Below, piece after piece: positions 29,055 through 37,289 of a DNA stretch of 64,000 nt. The position numbers were made by a program, and so were the translations under genes. Source of the DNA: Bradyrhizobium genosp. SA-3 (lineage in GTDB: Bacteria; Pseudomonadota; Alphaproteobacteria; Rhizobiales; Xanthobacteraceae); assembly GCF_004212635.1 (NCBI RefSeq), contig NZ_PSRT01000003.1, positions 1 to 64,000 on the forward strand, written 5' to 3'. The stretch's first letter is position 1, and every line of letters begins with the position of its first letter. Under the pieces are notes generated by a model. It worked only from the letters and a program-made list of their open reading frames with translations, did not search any database and was not told where the DNA came from.

Positions 29055-30110
29055 ATGGCCGAAACTCCCATGAAGGATTCTCCTACACTGATTGCAGAAA
29101 TGCAGGATGAGATCGAAAAGGTCATCGGGCCTCATCTGGAGGGTGTCGAGAATTTTGCGCTAGTGGACTTCCCCAACCACTCGAATGTGGGCGACAGCGC
29201 CATATGGTTGGGTGAAGAGACCTATCTGCAGAAGAAGCTAGGCCGAGCACCGTCCTACGTCTGCACCTATGACACCTGGTCAAAGGAAGAGTTTGAAAGA
29301 GCCGTTCCTGTCGGACCTATCCTTATCCATGGTGGCGGCAATTTCGGCGACCTGTGGCCTAGCCATCAGGAGTTTCGGCTCAGGCTTCTGTCGGAGTTTC
29401 CGGATCGCCAGATCATTCAATTGCCGCAAACCATACACTTCTCCTCGAAGGCAAGTCTCAAACGCGCCGCGGAGATCATCAACTCGCATAAGAAATTCCG
29501 GATTTTGGTCCGCGACGTGCAAAGTTTGAATATCGCGACAACGGAATTTACTGCGCCCGTCGATCTCTGTCCGGACATGGCATTCTGCCTGGGGGCGCAG
29601 AGCTCGCCAGCGGCGGTAACCAGGAAATTGTTGCTGCTGCTCCGAACCGATCACGAGAAGGTGGAGCAAAAGCGTTTTCCGACGCTCCCAAACTTTGCAG
29701 TTGTCGAGGACTGGCTCATCGAACAACGAGGCTTGGGAAAGTGGTTGTTTGTCAGGGCGCTGCTCGAGACGTCGCTCCTCTTGCTCAAGGGCATGACGCC
29801 GTCGGAGCTCGACGTGCGCATTCGGTGGTTTCACCTGCTGGCGTCGAACCGTGTAGCCCGTGGAATGAGGCAGGTTGGATCGTCGGCCTACGTGATCACG
29901 GACCGGCTTCACACGCATATCTTTTGCGTGTTGCTGAATGTGCCGCACTCGGTCCTTGACAACAATTATGGGAAAATCAGCACGTTCGTCGATGCGTGGA
30001 GCAAGCCCTTCGAAAAGTTGAGCCGGCCACTGAGCACGAGTGTGGACGACGCCCTCGCAAATTTTCTGGATATCTGCCAGGGCAGTTCGGCCCCGACGGA
30101 TCAAGGTTGA
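29055..30110 (+). CDS. Polysaccharide pyruvyl transferase family protein
   Basis: A 351-residue cytosolic protein (375 if ATG 28983 is used; the extra N-terminus looks non-coding). ALVDFPNHSNVGDSAIWLGE near the N-terminus, PILIHGGGNFGDLWPSHQEF, IIQLPQTIHFSSKASLKRA and the C-terminal SSAYVITDRLHTHIFCVLLN are the typical blocks of the CsaB/ExoV/PssK pyruvyl transferase family. The reaction adds a pyruvate ketal from phosphoenolpyruvate to a sugar, giving the EPS negative charge. It lacks membrane segments. It stands alone, divergent from the FkbM gene and convergent with the GH16-like gene (10-base gap). Confidence 0.9.
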   Translation: MAETPMKDSPTLIAEMQDEIEKVIGPHLEGVENFALVDFPNHSNVGDSAIWLGEETYLQKKLGRAPSYVCTYDTWSKEEFERAVPVGPILIHGGGNFGDLWPSHQEFRLRLLSEFPDRQIIQLPQTIHFSSKASLKRAAEIINSHKKFRILVRDVQSLNIATTEFTAPVDLCPDMAFCLGAQSSPAAVTRKLLLLLRTDHEKVEQKRFPTLPNFAVVEDWLIEQRGLGKWLFVRALLETSLLLLKGMTPSELDVRIRWFHLLASNRVARGMRQVGSSAYVITDRLHTHIFCVLLNVPHSVLDNNYGKISTFVDAWSKPFEKLSRPLSTSVDDALANFLDICQGSSAPTDQG

Positions 30111-30120
30111 GGGTCGAGCA

Positions 30121-31791
30121 TCATCCTCCGTACGGGCGGTTCGCCGGATCGTGCGCGCGGACGGTCAACGTTGTCGTCCTCTTTGTTGTCTGGCCCGCAT
30201 TGTTTGCGCAGGAGATTGTCAGGCTGGTGACCCCTGGCGTCGTTGGAGCACCATTGATCAGTCCGGTGGAACGGTCAAAAGCGAGCCCCTGCGGCAGTCC
30301 TTTGACGGACAATATCTTCGGCATCATGACTCCGACATCGCACTCCCCATAGATATCGTGGCGGTAGCTGTCGCCTGCGGCGGATGAAAGGGGGCGCGTC
30401 GTCACGCGCGGACCGCGATTGATGGAGAATCGCAGTGGCTCCATCGTTGAGCCGTCAGGCTTGTAGCCATAAACGACGACATGAGACCGCCCGGCATTGC
30501 CCTTGGCAGTGGTGAAGTCCGCCTTGATCGTGCGCGATGTCGCATCGTACGAAATGCCTTCCGGGAATTGCGTAAACGTCGTCTGCTCCGTCATACCCGG
30601 TTCGGAGCTGTCATAGGGTACGACCTGGACGAATTCGGTAACGCTCGCATCACCCCAGAGGGCCTTGGCGCTCGGCAGCACAATCTTGCCGTTGCCGTCG
30701 TAATCGACATTGAGATCTGCGACCGAAACCAGCGGCTTCCAATGCTTGACGCCTGTCGTGCGCCAGCCGCGGATCCAGTCGACATCGAGATAGGCGCCGG
30801 TCGCCGAGCTGGCCCACGCTGCGGCGTCATACGCCTCGCCCGCGAACGTGTTATTGAATATGTGTGACGTCAGCAGCACAAATGAGGGCATGTTCTTGGT
30901 ATTGGAATCCACGCCGGCAAACTGGGATCGAAGGGCGCCATCGACGTAGAGTTGGGTGTTTCCGCCGTTTCGAAAAACAAAGCTGAAGACGTGGAACGCG
31001 CCGTCCATATAGTCGAATGGTCCGGCGCTGTTGTCGGTCGAGATCGCCCCCGAGGTATGGACGATATTGCTGAAGTGCATCCCTTGGGAGTTGCACTCAA
31101 GATCCCACTCGTTGCCGGTTGGATTAAGCGCGGGTGCGACCGAATAGGTCCAGAACGCGGGATGAAAGCCGGCCGGATTTGTAAGCCTGGGGCTGAACCG
31201 GGCACGCATCTCGATGATGACGGCGTTGGCGGTCGGGTAGTATGCAAACGCCCCGGCGGTATGGATCATCGCGGAGAGGTGCGGCCGCACGCCTCCGTTG
31301 ATGGACCGGTCGGTCGGCGTAAGGAATGCCTGCTCGCGCGTTGTTGCCTTGCGCGCTCCGAGGCGCAGCACCGAGCCGGAGATCGACATGTTGTCGAAGC
31401 CAACCGCGACGCCGCGGTTGCGGTCCTTGTAGCCGGTGGTCAGCGGGTCGGCATCAAAAGCTGTCCCGAGCGACGTGGTATTGCCGCGGATGCCTGGATG
31501 ATAGGCGCCAGTCGGGAAGAACTTGCCGCGAGGGTTTGCCGGACCCACGATATCGAGAGTGTTGAATTCATCACCCCAGGACAGCGTATAGCCGGCATAC
31601 AACCCACTGCCGTTCTGGCCGACGACGGCGCCGCCGACGACCTGGCTGCGTTGCTTAAACAGCGGGATGAATTGCAGGCGCTGTCGCAAACCATCGTTGC
31701 TCAGGCCAAGATAAAGTACTGAGCCACCGACAACCAATGATGCGACGAACAATGCTGCCATGGTGCTGGTGAATCGATGCTTTGATGGCAT
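30121..31791 (-). CDS. Membrane-anchored GH16-like protein with EWDLE active-site variant and C-terminal Ig-like domain
   Basis: A 556-residue protein from MPSKHRFTST; a start 15 codons upstream is possible. An N-terminal anchor is at about 10-31 (ALFVASLVVGGSVLYLGL). The concanavalin-like domain begins YTLSWGDEFNTLDI and carries FHPAFWTYS and GNEWDLECNSQG, placing E228, D230 and E232 in an ExDxE pattern like the GH16 catalytic site, but with Trp where Ile, Leu or Val is usual. After about residue 370 there is a linker domain, then a putative-Ig (cadherin-like) module, KGLPQGLAFDRSTGLINGAP, near the end. It probably acts on polysaccharide at the outer face of the inner membrane. Activity is inferred, not certain. 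Confidence 0.8.
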   Translation of the reverse strand: MPSKHRFTSTMAALFVASLVVGGSVLYLGLSNDGLRQRLQFIPLFKQRSQVVGGAVVGQNGSGLYAGYTLSWGDEFNTLDIVGPANPRGKFFPTGAYHPGIRGNTTSLGTAFDADPLTTGYKDRNRGVAVGFDNMSISGSVLRLGARKATTREQAFLTPTDRSINGGVRPHLSAMIHTAGAFAYYPTANAVIIEMRARFSPRLTNPAGFHPAFWTYSVAPALNPTGNEWDLECNSQGMHFSNIVHTSGAISTDNSAGPFDYMDGAFHVFSFVFRNGGNTQLYVDGALRSQFAGVDSNTKNMPSFVLLTSHIFNNTFAGEAYDAAAWASSATGAYLDVDWIRGWRTTGVKHWKPLVSVADLNVDYDGNGKIVLPSAKALWGDASVTEFVQVVPYDSSEPGMTEQTTFTQFPEGISYDATSRTIKADFTTAKGNAGRSHVVVYGYKPDGSTMEPLRFSINRGPRVTTRPLSSAAGDSYRHDIYGECDVGVMMPKILSVKGLPQGLAFDRSTGLINGAPTTPGVTSLTISCANNAGQTTKRTTTLTVRAHDPANRPYGG

Positions 31792-32022
31792 CCGCGCCTC
31801 TTTGCTTGAGACCATCGCGACTTTCGCGATGTACATGTTTCACTCGTCTGTGAGGAACCGTTGGTTCGATCCAAGGCATCCGAATGCGACCGCTTTAGGT
31901 ATAGCCGCAGATTTCGCCGTGCTTTACGAAACAAGAATGTGAAATGGCCACCAGCATGGCAGCCGCCGGGCGCCGCGTCCTTGTCAGCACAGACCGGTTC
32001 GCGGTAATCGTTTGGAGATCAC

Positions 32023-32883
32023 GTGCAATACGGTTCCCAATCAACGCGTCGGACTGATCAATCGATGGGCAGCAATCTCAGAATTGTGGCGATTAGTTTG
32101 GCCGGTTCCGTGCGCCGCGAGCGCGCGAGTGCAAATCTGGAGTCGCTTGAGATTCCATGGACCTTCTTTGATGCCTTGCGTGTGCCCGCCAAGGGGCTCC
32201 CGCAATATGATGAGGCGCTGGCCATCCGCTTTTGGGGCAGGGGCCTTTCACGTGCCGAGATCGGCTGCGCAGCTAGTCATATGAGCATCATGGCGCAAGT
32301 GGCAGCGTCAGACGCCGACGATTCATGGACACTTGTGGTCGAAGACGACGTCATTCTGGATGCCGGGTTCAGCTTTCGATCGCTTCCGGACATCTGCAAG
32401 GCGGCCGAGATCGGCTATCTCCGGCTGTATGGGCGACACATGGCGCCGTGCACGCACGTGGCCTGGCTGGATCAGCGGGAATTGGTGCGGTTTGAGCGTG
32501 CGCCAATGGGAACGCAGGCTTATCTAATCTCCGGCCATGCCGCGCGTCGATTCATCGACAGCGTGACAACGATCCATCGGCCGATCGACTGGGAGATGGA
32601 CCGCTTCTGGGCAAATGGCCTCCACAATTATGCCTTGTTTCCTTTTCCGTGCCTTGAGGTGACGCTGACGTCTTCGATCGCAAAGGCGGCGGAGTCGGTC
32701 CGCGAGCCTACTGCGTTTGACAGAGCGGCTCGGTTTGCGTGGAAATCAAAGGAATATGTTCTGCGCCTGTCGGAAAATATCCGCCTTCGCCAGTCCGACA
32801 GGCGGATTCGCGCCCGCCTCGCCGGCGCAACCAGTCTTTCCGGGCCAATGCCGGAGACAATTCGTACGATCGAAAGCGTGTGA
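32023..32883 (+). CDS. Glycosyltransferase family 25 (LPS/EPS type)
   Basis: A 286-residue protein from a GTG preceded by GGAG at good spacing; an ATG at 32065 would give 272 residues, starting at MGSNLRIVAISLAGS, which is where the family homology begins. GT25 features: ISLAGSVRRERASANLE, PWTFFDALRV, RAEIGCAASHMSIMAQV and the DxD-containing WTLVVEDDVILDAG, then GTQAYLISGHAARRFID and PIDWEMDRFW. Such enzymes often add galactose or similar residues to LPS core or EPS. It stands divergent from the GH16-like gene and converges with the GT2 at 32946. Confidence 0.9.
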   Translation: MQYGSQSTRRTDQSMGSNLRIVAISLAGSVRRERASANLESLEIPWTFFDALRVPAKGLPQYDEALAIRFWGRGLSRAEIGCAASHMSIMAQVAASDADDSWTLVVEDDVILDAGFSFRSLPDICKAAEIGYLRLYGRHMAPCTHVAWLDQRELVRFERAPMGTQAYLISGHAARRFIDSVTTIHRPIDWEMDRFWANGLHNYALFPFPCLEVTLTSSIAKAAESVREPTAFDRAARFAWKSKEYVLRLSENIRLRQSDRRIRARLAGATSLSGPMPETIRTIESV

Positions 32884-32945
32884 TCGACGCCTGGAGGCGT
32901 AGGACAAGATCTGACGAGGCGGGTTGCCTTTGCGGCGTTGCCCAC

Positions 32946-33995
32946 TCAGGCAGGCTTGCGCCGGATGACACTTCCGAACCTGACGAGCGGCCTCAAGAGT
33001 TCTGCCCTGTTGAAGCGGAGCATGATCAGCTGATACGCAAGCCAGGAAGGGCTCAAGAACAGCCCTGTGAACCAGACGATATGAGAGGCGGCGGCGCGCC
33101 AATGTGTTGTCGTGGTCAGCGCAAGCCATATCCCACGGCGCAGAAGTGAACTCGATGTGTCCGCGTCCTGCCGAACGTAGCGCAATCCCAGTTTACGCGA
33201 CGCGAGGCGATAGTTGACAAAGACGATCTCGTTATCGATCGGCCGTGCCGCTTGCACGTGCACGGACTTCTTGTCGCAATGCGCCTTCAGGATATCGAAC
33301 TCTGCGACACGGAACCCGATCTGCCTAGGAAAATCCGGAAACCGCTGCGCCCGGCCCTTCGCGTCATTTCGGCTGATATTTCTGCCATGGAGCCGATATT
33401 GCCCCAGGGTTTCCTGCACCGTGACCACGTCTCCGTAAAGAGGCGCGATCGTGTTGAGGGCGCCGTCGTATCCCACGGGCGGATTGAGCGGGATGACCTG
33501 TCGAAGAAACTCTCGGGAGTACGCATTTCCCGACATGACTGGCCAGATGTACGTTCCCGACCGGGTAAATTCTGCGTGCACATCGTCTGGCGCGTAGGAT
33601 TTAGGAAACGCACAAAACGAGCGCCCAAGTCGCCTGCCGGCGCCATCGATGATGTCCAGATTGAACTGAACTTTCGAAACACCTTCACGCCAGTGCGCCG
33701 CGACGTTTTCGACCGCCGTCGGCATCAGGATGTCATCCGCATCGAGGAACAGGAGTACATCGCCTATCGCTGCGCGATACCCAACTTCGAATGCTGCGAT
33801 GTTGCCCTGATTTGCCTGAAATATGGCTCGAATCCTGTCACCATAGCCGGCGATGATCTGGCGGGAACCGTCGATCGATCCGTCGTCGACGACGATGATT
33901 TCGTCCGCCGGACGGGTCTGATTCAACGCGCTGTCGATTGCCAATCCGACATACCGTTCGTAATTGTAGACAGTTATGACGATGCTGATCTTCAA
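32946..33995 (-). CDS. Glycosyltransferase family 2
   Basis: A 349-residue protein whose GT-A domain starts directly at ISIVITVYNYERYVGLAIDSAL. It has EIIVVDDGSIDGSRQII and LLFLDADDILMP (DxD), then MSGNAYSREFLRQVIPL and RLHGRNISRND. The C-terminal 100 residues contain a hydrophobic stretch (HIVWFTGLFLSPSWLAYQLI) that may anchor it to the membrane. It resembles the GT2 at 17581 in motif order and length. It probably adds one residue to the repeat unit; the sugar is not inferable. It diverges from the GT4 gene with a 107-base gap. Confidence 0.92.
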   Translation of the reverse strand: MKISIVITVYNYERYVGLAIDSALNQTRPADEIIVVDDGSIDGSRQIIAGYGDRIRAIFQANQGNIAAFEVGYRAAIGDVLLFLDADDILMPTAVENVAAHWREGVSKVQFNLDIIDGAGRRLGRSFCAFPKSYAPDDVHAEFTRSGTYIWPVMSGNAYSREFLRQVIPLNPPVGYDGALNTIAPLYGDVVTVQETLGQYRLHGRNISRNDAKGRAQRFPDFPRQIGFRVAEFDILKAHCDKKSVHVQAARPIDNEIVFVNYRLASRKLGLRYVRQDADTSSSLLRRGIWLALTTTTHWRAAASHIVWFTGLFLSPSWLAYQLIMLRFNRAELLRPLVRFGSVIRRKPA

Positions 33996-34102
33996 CGCGT
34001 GTCGCTCACAATTTGCAGGTGACAGAAGAGGCTATCAATCCATGCCTTGATGAGCCAGAAGTAATTTCACGGTCCGCAAAGCATGGTTGGTGAGGCAATC
34101 GC

Positions 34103-35299
34103 ATGAAAATCGCTCTGATCGATCCGTCGCTGTTTACTTGGCCATATGATCTTAAATTAGCCAAAGGATTGACCGATATTGGGCATGCAGCCAGCATTGT
34201 CGGGCGCCAGCTCGGGCGGAAGCTTTCCGTTGATGAAGACCTGTTTCTCGACCGGCATTTTTATCCGGGATTGCAGTCGCGCTTCTTCAAGAAACTTCCA
34301 CGCAACGTGCAGCTGGGGCTGAAGGGCCTCAGTCACGCTGAATCAATGACACGGCTGATCAGGCGGTTCAGGAGGACGCCGCCTGATGTGATCCATTTCC
34401 AATGGGCACCGCTGGCGATCGTCGACAGCCAGTTCATTCCCAAGTTCAGGAGGGTCGCGCCAACGGTTCTGACCGTTCATGACTCGAATCCGTTCAATAA
34501 CAATCCGAGCTCGCGGATACAGCGAATTGGCGCGTTCAGCATTCTGCATTGCTTCGACCACCTTATCGTTCATACGACCGTTGCTCGCGATCGCCTGCTA
34601 CGCGTTGGTATCCCGGACGAAAAGATATCCGTTATCGCGCACGGATTGCTGACGGATCATATCACCCGACCGGCCGACGAGCCCTCGGCCGGGAACGGGC
34701 GCGTTCAAATACTCCTGTTCGGCAAGATAAAGCCCTACAAGGGCGTCGACGTCATGCTTCGCGCGCTTGCGCTGCTTCCCCGAGAGGTCAGGGCGCATTG
34801 CGTGGTGAAGGTCGTGGGCTGGCCGGAAATGGCGATGGAGCCGCTGTTTGCGATGGTGAAGGATCTGCAGCTCGAAGACCATGTCGAATTCGACCTGCGT
34901 TTCGTTCCGGAAGATGAAGTTACCTCACTGGTCGCGCGCGCTGACATCCTGGCTTTTCCGTACCGGGATATCGACGCGTCGGGTGTGCTGATGCTGGCGA
35001 TCGCGGCGGGACGTCCGATCGTCGCTTCGAACCTTGGAACGTTTTCGGAATGGCTGAGCGATCGGGCAGAGGGGACGCTCGTTCCTCCAGGTGATCCCGC
35101 CGCGTTGTCCCGGACGCTCGAGCGCTTGATCAGCGACCCTGATTATCGAAACCGCAAGAGTCAAGGAATGTTGGATCTGCGAGACTCGGTGCCGACGTGG
35201 ACCTCGATTGCACGCCTGACCGAGGCGGCCTATGTGAAGGCAGGCCGGCGTGTGGGCGTGCCGGCCAGTGCCCAGGTTCTGCAGGGTTCAGGAAACTGA
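34103..35299 (+). CDS. Glycosyltransferase family 4 (GT-B fold)
   Basis: A 398-residue protein. N-terminal Rossmann half: IALIDPSLFTWPYDLKLAKGL, then PDVIHFQWAPLA and TVLTVHDSNPF. C-terminal half: VQILLFGKIKPYKGVDVMLRAL, the VVKVVGWPEM segment, and AFPYRDIDASGVLMLAIAAGRPIVAS, where the donor-binding E-x7-E of many GT4 enzymes is replaced by a D-containing version. No membrane segment is present, but there is a basic amphipathic N-terminal area. It adds a hexose to the EPS unit. Its last 12 bases overlap the end of the convergent GT2 gene. Confidence 0.9.
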   Translation: MKIALIDPSLFTWPYDLKLAKGLTDIGHAASIVGRQLGRKLSVDEDLFLDRHFYPGLQSRFFKKLPRNVQLGLKGLSHAESMTRLIRRFRRTPPDVIHFQWAPLAIVDSQFIPKFRRVAPTVLTVHDSNPFNNNPSSRIQRIGAFSILHCFDHLIVHTTVARDRLLRVGIPDEKISVIAHGLLTDHITRPADEPSAGNGRVQILLFGKIKPYKGVDVMLRALALLPREVRAHCVVKVVGWPEMAMEPLFAMVKDLQLEDHVEFDLRFVPEDEVTSLVARADILAFPYRDIDASGVLMLAIAAGRPIVASNLGTFSEWLSDRAEGTLVPPGDPAALSRTLERLISDPDYRNRKSQGMLDLRDSVPTWTSIARLTEAAYVKAGRRVGVPASAQVLQGSGN

Positions 35300-36286
35300 A
35301 GGGGTCATCTGCCAGGTGGCCTGGCGGATCGACAGGATGCCCCAGAAAAAGCCAAGTGCCCACGCGAAGTGCATCACGACAGCGGCCGGCAGTGCAAGCA
35401 GCCCGCAAATAGAGCGATGTTTTACTGCAATCATCATTGCAGTCAGCGCCAGTATCGCCAGATAGGCTGCCGGCAATGTCAACAGCAGCGGCGCCGCCGG
35501 CGACAGCACGATGGCGCCAATCGTCAATGCAACATGCGTGGGCACCACGAATTGACGCAGTCGCAACGATCCGGGATGCCGCCTCACGGTTCTCGATCGA
35601 CCGCGACCGTAGTTGAAGTACTGCTTCGCCAGGCTCAGAAAGCTCGACCGCGGTCGATATGAAAGGCGGATGTCCGAATCCAGAAATATCCGGCCGCCGA
35701 TTGCACGCAGCCTGCAGTCAAACTCTGCATCTTCATTATGAGCGAAGGTTTCGTCGTAACCACCAGCCCTGCGGAACGCGTCGATGGTCATCGCCGCATG
35801 ATGCCCGTGATCGACAAAGCCGCTTTGCTTTCCGCCGCGATGTGCCGATCCACCCGAACCGACCTTTGTGTCCGAGACCCAGGCGACGGCCTTCTGCAGG
35901 CAACCTTCGCCACGCGAGTCCATGGGAACCACGACCGAGTCGGCCTTACGCTCGTCCAGAGTCTTGAGGAGGCTCGAAACATAATCCGCTGGATATCCGC
36001 AATGGGCGTCACACCGCACTAGGACCTGCGCCGCAGCACCATAGACCTGTACGGCTAGATTGACCCCGGCACTCTGCAGCCGCTGCGGATTGCGCAACAG
36101 ATGGACGCCGCCAATGTCTTTGGCGAGCTGGCGGACAATGTCGGGCGTCCCATCGGTGCTGCCGCCATCTGCAACCACTATTGTGCGACCTGCGTGAAGA
36201 CTGTCCCGGGCCAGGTTGCGGACAACCGTCTCGATCTGGGGGGCCTCGTTCAGTACCGGTATGACAATCAGGACTTCTCTGGACAC
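35288..36286 (-). CDS. Glycosyltransferase family 2, ExoA-like
   Basis: A 332-residue protein opening with VLIVIPVLNEAPQIETVVRNL, then IVVADGGSTDGTPDIV, QVLVRCDAHCGYP and GGSAHRGGKQSGFVDHGHHA, followed by AHNEDAEFDCRLR and RRHPGSLRLRQFVVP. The VPVLNE/ADGGSTDGT/DAH set and HNEDAEF block are typical of ExoA-type succinoglycan transferases. Two to three C-terminal membrane helices (about 240-320) anchor it. It would add an early or middle sugar of the repeat unit. It overlaps the GT4 gene end by 12 bases. Confidence 0.92.
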   Translation of the reverse strand: MSREVLIVIPVLNEAPQIETVVRNLARDSLHAGRTIVVADGGSTDGTPDIVRQLAKDIGGVHLLRNPQRLQSAGVNLAVQVYGAAAQVLVRCDAHCGYPADYVSSLLKTLDERKADSVVVPMDSRGEGCLQKAVAWVSDTKVGSGGSAHRGGKQSGFVDHGHHAAMTIDAFRRAGGYDETFAHNEDAEFDCRLRAIGGRIFLDSDIRLSYRPRSSFLSLAKQYFNYGRGRSRTVRRHPGSLRLRQFVVPTHVALTIGAIVLSPAAPLLLTLPAAYLAILALTAMMIAVKHRSICGLLALPAAVVMHFAWALGFFWGILSIRQATWQMTPSVS

Positions 36287-36537
36287 GATTTAGCTGCCGC
36301 TTGCGGTTGTTTGCTTAATCCGTTGGCAGGCGCGGGAATGGTCGTTGATGCACGCCAAAGGACGAACCGACGGTCCGTCAAAAGAATGGCCAACTCGTGA
36401 CTGCTTCTTTTAATGCATCGGTTGCGAGTGGGCTTACCGATGGCGCCTTAAAATGGGCGATCTATTCTGCGTGAATCGTGAATAGTGCGTGCCCCGATCG
36501 CTCGAAGATCGGAAGCGAACCGGACTGGGAGCGATAT

Positions 36538-36924
36538 GTGAGAGCTGTTGTTGTTGCCGTCGCTTTGTTGCTAGCGGTCTGTCACCCTGCATCGGCCGAT
36601 CCGATGACGTTGGATTTTTCATGGCGCGGGGCGCACGGCTGTGTCACGCTGTTCCCAAATCCGGAGATACGTCTGCGCAACATTCCCGCCGGTGCCACTT
36701 CGATGACGCTCACACTTGCGGAAGGTGCTCGCGAAATGGGAGGCCAGAACGTTCCGGTTCCTGGTAATGGCGTTGTGCCGTCTGGGACGATCCGGACATT
36801 TGGTCCTTGCAAGCCGGGTCTGTATGAATGGACCGCCCTCGTGAAATCATCGACGGGACAGGTTCTATCGGAAGCGCATCAGGCGCGATTCTATCCCTCG
36901 GACCAGACCGCAGCGAAGCAATAA
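36538..36924 (+). CDS. Small secreted PEBP-like protein
   Basis: A 128-residue protein. GTG at 36538 is chosen because GGGAG lies just upstream and the signal peptide VRAVVVAVALLLAVCHPASA begins there; another GTG at 36478 would add 20 residues before the signal. The mature part has SWRGAHGC, NPEIRLRNIPAGATSMTLTL, GPCKPGLYEWTALVKS and SEAHQARFYP. The order of NPEIxxxNIPAGxxxMTLTL and GPC...YxWxALVK resembles the ligand-site segments of the YbhB/PEBP fold, but the protein is shorter than the usual 150-180 residues and the middle DxD segment is missing. Function is unknown; it is periplasmic or secreted. Confidence 0.7.
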   Translation: MRAVVVAVALLLAVCHPASADPMTLDFSWRGAHGCVTLFPNPEIRLRNIPAGATSMTLTLAEGAREMGGQNVPVPGNGVVPSGTIRTFGPCKPGLYEWTALVKSSTGQVLSEAHQARFYPSDQTAAKQ

Positions 36925-37289
36925 AGTTTCGGGCCTTTGTGGCAGCTCCACGCGTCTGCATGCCGCCGATTGATCGTACCCACGTGTTGCGACTCTATTC
37001 GGCCAACGAGGGTGTCATACGGGTTGAATACTGTCGGATGCAAAATGCGGTTCCCTAATCGGAACCCAGCGTGTTCGGCGCCCGCCCAGGGAACGACGGG
37101 CAATGCACTGAGCGTGCTTGTTGCAAAGCAGCGCGGACTTCACATGAGCCCGTAGCATTCCGGTGTCTCCGCAGAAATCTCCAGCCGTCAGCTGATTCTC
37201 TCGTCATGCGTCAAATTGCGTCGAATCCATAAGGCTCTTTTGAACGCGTGCATAGTTGTGTGCCACGTAAAAGGAGCACGTAATCCATC
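36925..37289. other. Promoter region of giant GH16-RTX gene
   Basis: 365 bases without a convincing gene. An AAGGAG ribosome site is at 37271-37276, 13 bases before the ATG at 37290, and overlaps a near-direct repeat (CCACGTAA, GCACGTAA). No clear promoter was recognised. Confidence 0.4.
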
